NCBI RefSeq assembly: GCF_016808095.1 | Contig: NC_068978.1 | Coordinates: 31,740,160 to 31,804,159, forward strand | From: Vigna angularis | Taxonomy: Eukaryota; Streptophyta; Magnoliopsida; Fabales; Fabaceae | Length of the DNA: 64,000 nt | Reading direction: 5' to 3' | In this document: positions 60,345 through 64,000 of the stretch, piece after piece | Layout of the letters: every line of letters starts with the position of its first letter | Numbering within the stretch: position 1 is the first letter of the stretch | Program-made: the position numbers and the translations under genes | Notes under the pieces: generated by a model | Told to the model about the DNA's origin: nothing | What the model saw: the letters and a program-made list of their open reading frames with translations, nothing else | Databases searched by the model: none

Positions 60345-62357
60345 TGATGAGTCAATATTTTATTGATTTCACTTAGCTTATTGTACCGAATTTAATCAAG
60401 GAATTGTGCTTAAATGTCCAGTATTTTCCCATTTTTACTAAATGTGCTTAAATTGACCAGAAATTCTTATTTTAATTAATTTGAATTATCTCAGACTAAT
60501 TATTATTATTATTAATTGTAGGGGAATTGTTGGATAACATTTTGGGACTCAAAGAGAAATTTCTCATCAAGAACAATTTAAACTAAAATGAGAAATAAAA
60601 TGAAAATTTATTTTCATTTTATAGACGGCATCTTATAATGATTTTGCAATTGGCAAAGCATTTGGCAAAATGGAAGGGGGGCCACCACTTTGTTCAAGTT
60701 CACGGGAGAAGCTTGCAAAAATTTGAATTTTATATTATTAATGGAAGTGGTGTTACTGATATGTTTTGCCAAGCCAACAAACCACTTAATGGAGCTCATG
60801 GTATTGATGGTAGAAAATACATTATGGCCCACTTTGCACTCATCTCACAATTGCTTCAGAAACAACACACACCACACTTCTTTCCTAAAACGAAAATTGG
60901 CTTGCATATATGCAATGAGTTCACGGCTTTGAGAAGTTTGGTGCAGAATTTTTGAAGTGTTTTCCACAAAGTAGCTCACGGCCTAGATGCTGTCATAGCC
61001 TGGTTTGGTTTCATATTCTAACAGCACCATCTACATAGAAGCAAGGCATGAAGGTGGCTGAAAGAAGCACACAGCTCATGTACAAGAAACGGTGGGCATT
61101 TAATTTCTGTTCGAAGAAAAGCAAAACACAAGGGCCCCTATACTTTTTGGCTTGCAAAGTCAAACACGGTTACATGCTACTTGGAGAAGCTTCCCATAGT
61201 CAGCAAAACAGAGCTTGGAGCTGCAGAGCACGCTGGAGACACACGGCCTGATCACCAGCCACCACTGAGAAATTTCTTCACCTTCCTTTACGTGAGCAAC
61301 ACTAAGAGAAGAGGATTCCAGCATCTTGGAGAGAAGACCACGACATGCACAAGCCAGCAGAGGACCTCTCGGTACAGCAGCTGCACCCAGCACTTCACAC
61401 TCCACGGTCTTGATCCAGTTGAGGAAGAAGATGTCCAGCAGCTGCAACATGTGAAGGGAGAAGAGTTGAGAAGGGTGTTCACGGTTGAATGGAGAAGAAG
61501 CTTACGGAGAAGCTCTAAAGGTCACATCCATCCATTGGGAGTGCAAACGGCTAGCTGGAAGCAGTGGTGCTGGATGGGAACGTTAATGGCTGGAAGAAAA
61601 GCACACCATGCACAGCAGCTTGAAGCTTGAAAGCTTGAAACTAGAAGCAGCAAAATGAAGAGAAGCAAGTTGGGAGAAGAGGACAAATATTAGTTGGAAA
61701 AAGGAGAGACTCACGGGTTCAGATGTTTTGTTATAAAACCACCACAAGCAGCAAAGAATGTGTATTAGTTTTTAGGTAGTTTAGGTGTAGTATAAGAAAC
61801 TCACGGTCTGGGAGGAGGCTTCTGCCTCTTCCTTTCCTTTTCCAGTACCAAGTTGTTTCAATTCTATTTTCAAATAGTGTATGAATTTTATTTCTGAAGA
61901 AGCGTGTGGTTCATTTGATCATTTGATCTTCATTTTATTTGAAGTTTTGAATTTTAATTTAAATGTTGAATCTTTGATGAATTTCATTTTCAGTAAAGTG
62001 ATTTTAATTTTATTGTCTCTTTATTTTACCTTTTAATATTTTTCTGCACCGTTAAATTCTGTCATTGTGTTTTACTGGTCATGTTATTTTCAAGAGTCAT
62101 TTTTACGGTTTATTTTCACTGAAGTTTTTATTTTTGCGTTTAATTTTACCGTTTCTGCATATTTACTGTTCTGTTTTTACCGTTTAATTTTATTTACCGC
62201 ATTCAAACAAAATCACAAAAACACCCCCCACTTCGTGTCAAATATGAGACTTAACCACACAAATTGGTCTTTGAGAGACGACCTAGGAGTCATTTCCTAG
62301 TCTATACTGCATTATAATTCGTGCAATCAAATTTGTATGACCGCGACAGTCGTATCA
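60345..62357 (+). repeat. 5' LTR of a third gypsy element
   Basis: Begins TGATGAGTCAATATT and ends CAGTCGTATCA, with a tRNA-Asp-type primer site five bases later. It is 2,013 bases long and has a TATA box at 61732. The host sequence before it is ACCGG, the expected target duplication; the other copy would lie beyond the window. Confidence 0.85.
61732..61738 (+). promoter_or_regulatory. TATA box of the third element LTR
   Basis: TATAAAA, about 620 bases before the LTR end, a usual place for the LTR promoter. Confidence 0.5.
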
Positions 62358-62362
62358 AATTT

Positions 62363-62380
62363 TGGCGCCGCTGCCGGGGA
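62363..62380 (+). other. Primer binding site (tRNA-Asp type) of the third element
   Basis: TGGCGCCGCTGCCGGGGA, differing at one base from the site at 45609. Confidence 0.8.
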
Positions 62381-62919
62381 CCAATGACGGTTTGGTTTTA
62401 GATTTTTGTTGTATAAAGTTTTGTTCTGTTAATATGTTTGTTTTGTGTGTTTTGTCTTGTATATTTTTGTAGGCGACAACGACACCTTCAGCAAATTTTG
62501 GCGGCGTTGTCACTTCTGTCCAGGTTCTTGTTTTAGATTTTTACTGTTTTTGTTTTATTACGTGGTTGTAATATATGTTTAGTCTTTTATATTTTTATTG
62601 TGTTGTGTTTTGTATTATATCTGTTAATTAAAAAATTATTTATAAAAAAAAAAATCTTAAAAAAAAAAAAGTTTTTAATTTTGTTCTGTCTTGTTTGTGT
62701 CTGAAGCATGTTTAATTGTGTTGTGTTTTATTTTGTGTTGTGATGTGATGTTCTGTATGTGTGTTGCATGTGCTTTATCTGTTAAATAAAAAAAATTTAA
62801 AAAAAAAAATTTATTATGTTCTGTCTTTTGTGTGCGTGTAACATGTATAAATGTGTTGTGATTTATTTCTTTTGTAATTTTTAGTATTTAGTTTTTATTT
62901 GTTTTATTTTTATTTTTCC

Positions 62920-64000
62920 ATGTCTACCTATTCTGGCTATGTGAATACTGCTTATTCTGCCAATTTTTCTAATTATGATTCTTCTACTGCTTGGTACAAT
63001 GATTATTATTCTGCTGATTTCTATGATGAGAACAATATGTCTCATCCTCAAACTTCTCAGAGCTCCCTTTGGGAGCCGATTCCACTTACTGAGGATGGTG
63101 ATCATTTAGTCCTCACCACTGAACTGATAAATTTGCTGCCCCATTTTCGTGGACTTGCGAATGAATGCCCACATACGCATTTGGAGAACTTCTATGAAAT
63201 TTGCTGTTTTATGAAACCTCCAAATGTTCCAGATGATCACATTTTCTTGAAAGCATTTCCGCATTCATTACAAGGAGCAGCTAAGGATTGGAAAAACTCT
63301 CTTCCTCTAGGATCCGTTACCAATTGGGGATATCTTGAGCATCAATTTCTGAGCAACTTCTCCCTTGTGCAGTATGGTTACAACAACAATCCTGGATGGA
63401 ATGACACGAGTTTGGGATGGTACGATGCTCCTACTCAAATAGCTCCTCAGCCTTCTACTTCTGAACCTGCAATGAAGGAGTTATTGGAGCAGAGAACCAT
63501 GCAGAGCATTCAGTTTAAGCGAGAAATCATGGAGCTGCAACAAAAGACACAAGCTATCATTGAGAGTGCGAATGATCAGATCGGGCAGATGGCCACTCTT
63601 GCACCTGAGGAGAATGCTGAATATTTTGAGGATCAGGCAGATACAAGCAGCTATTTCGAACCAGGTAGACCACTTTTATTTTCCACCAACATACCTCAAT
63701 TTGATTGCTTTGATGATTATGCTGTTGAGAGGTATGTTGATAATTATATTGTTGCTGAGCATGATTTTAATTCTCCCTCTATGCATGATGAGAATAATTT
63801 TGTGTTATTAGATCCAAATATTTGTTCTCCATGCACTGAACATGAATCTGAACCTGTTATAGATATTGTTTCTACATTTGAAACGGATTCATGTTATGAG
63901 GTTGTACCTAAGGCTCAGTATGATGAATTGGGATTGGGTGTTATACCTCTGCATGATATTTCTGTGGAACCATTTTGCACTAACCATATTGCAGGAGGTA
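62920..64000 (+). CDS. Gag of the third gypsy element (runs off the window)
   Basis: An ATG at 62920 opens a frame with no stop through the last base (at least 360 codons). A Tyr/Asn/Ser-rich N-terminus is followed by a Gag core (LLPHFRGLANECPHTHLENF, FLKAFPHSLQGAAKDW, SLPLGSVTNWGYLEHQFLSN). The core ends abruptly: where the remainder of the capsid region would be expected, a Tyr/Gly/Asn-rich stretch follows, then a coiled segment (LLEQRTMQSIQFKREIMELQ) and an acidic region. No zinc knuckle is seen up to the edge. The short core suggests an internally deleted Gag and perhaps a non-autonomous element. Confidence 0.8.
   Translation, partial: MSTYSGYVNTAYSANFSNYDSSTAWYNDYYSADFYDENNMSHPQTSQSSLWEPIPLTEDGDHLVLTTELINLLPHFRGLANECPHTHLENFYEICCFMKPPNVPDDHIFLKAFPHSLQGAAKDWKNSLPLGSVTNWGYLEHQFLSNFSLVQYGYNNNPGWNDTSLGWYDAPTQIAPQPSTSEPAMKELLEQRTMQSIQFKREIMELQQKTQAIIESANDQIGQMATLAPEENAEYFEDQADTSSYFEPGRPLLFSTNIPQFDCFDDYAVERYVDNYIVAEHDFNSPSMHDENNFVLLDPNICSPCTEHESEPVIDIVSTFETDSCYEVVPKAQYDELGLGVIPLHDISVEPFCTNHIAGG

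Noticed and set aside
61048..61630. Forward frames of 67 and 149 codons in the third LTR
   Set aside because: Upstream of the LTR TATA box, no domain; chance frames in the less AT-rich part of the LTR.

Overview
This is plant nuclear DNA. The introns are of spliceosomal GT-AG type (one GC-AG), there are plant-only gene families (a G-type lectin receptor kinase, a vacuolar sorting receptor, a PORR-domain chloroplast splicing factor), the intergenic DNA is very AT-rich, and nested Ty3/gypsy retrotransposons are present. A legume of the Phaseoleae (Vigna-like) fits best, but that is an inference from general impression and no species marker is visible. No bacterial, phage, CRISPR or organellar gene set is present.

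Left part (1-31.5 kb). Four protein genes lie in or next to this stretch, and three are in it. A G-type lectin receptor kinase runs forward (6406-9399, two exons, 802 residues). A vacuolar sorting receptor runs in reverse (15601 down to 10369, twelve exons, 624 residues); the two genes are convergent. A WTF1-like chloroplast intron-splicing factor runs in reverse as a single exon (27060-25501). Between them are decayed elements: the end of a hAT-like element, a MULE with transposase remains and an uninterrupted 590-bp GT tract, a long LTR-like block, a CACTA-associated protein remnant, a copia RNase H remnant, an inverted and broken copy of the receptor kinase 5' exon, a truncated P4-ATPase (ALA1-like) pseudogene, a solo LTR with a perfect 5-bp target duplication, and a second, non-autonomous MULE. 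An intact tRNA-Thr(AGU) gene is at 31409-31482.

Middle part (31.5-43.2 kb). A five-exon GOST/TMEM87-type seven-transmembrane protein gene runs in reverse (36574 down to 33119, 498 residues) and has one GC-AG intron. The rest is AT-rich intergenic DNA with a gag remnant, microsatellites, a 116-bp tandem duplication, a dispersed repeat pair and a probable CACTA-like block.

Right part (43.2-64 kb) is a retrotransposon nest. The oldest layer is a Tat-lineage Ty3/gypsy element (from 43168) with gag-pol containing five in-frame stops, an 86-bp tandem array and a spliced antisense ORF. A young Athila-like element (44047-52015) sits just downstream of the TATA box in the Tat 5' LTR. It has near-identical LTRs and a perfect GTGGT duplication but encodes only gag-protease. 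A third element (LTR 60345-62357, tRNA-Asp-type primer site, open gag reading to the window edge) is inserted into the Tat antisense ORF. I found no convincing undescribed biological system; the best leads are the gag-protease-only young element, the structured antisense ORF, and the inverted receptor-kinase copy with its unrelated promoter.
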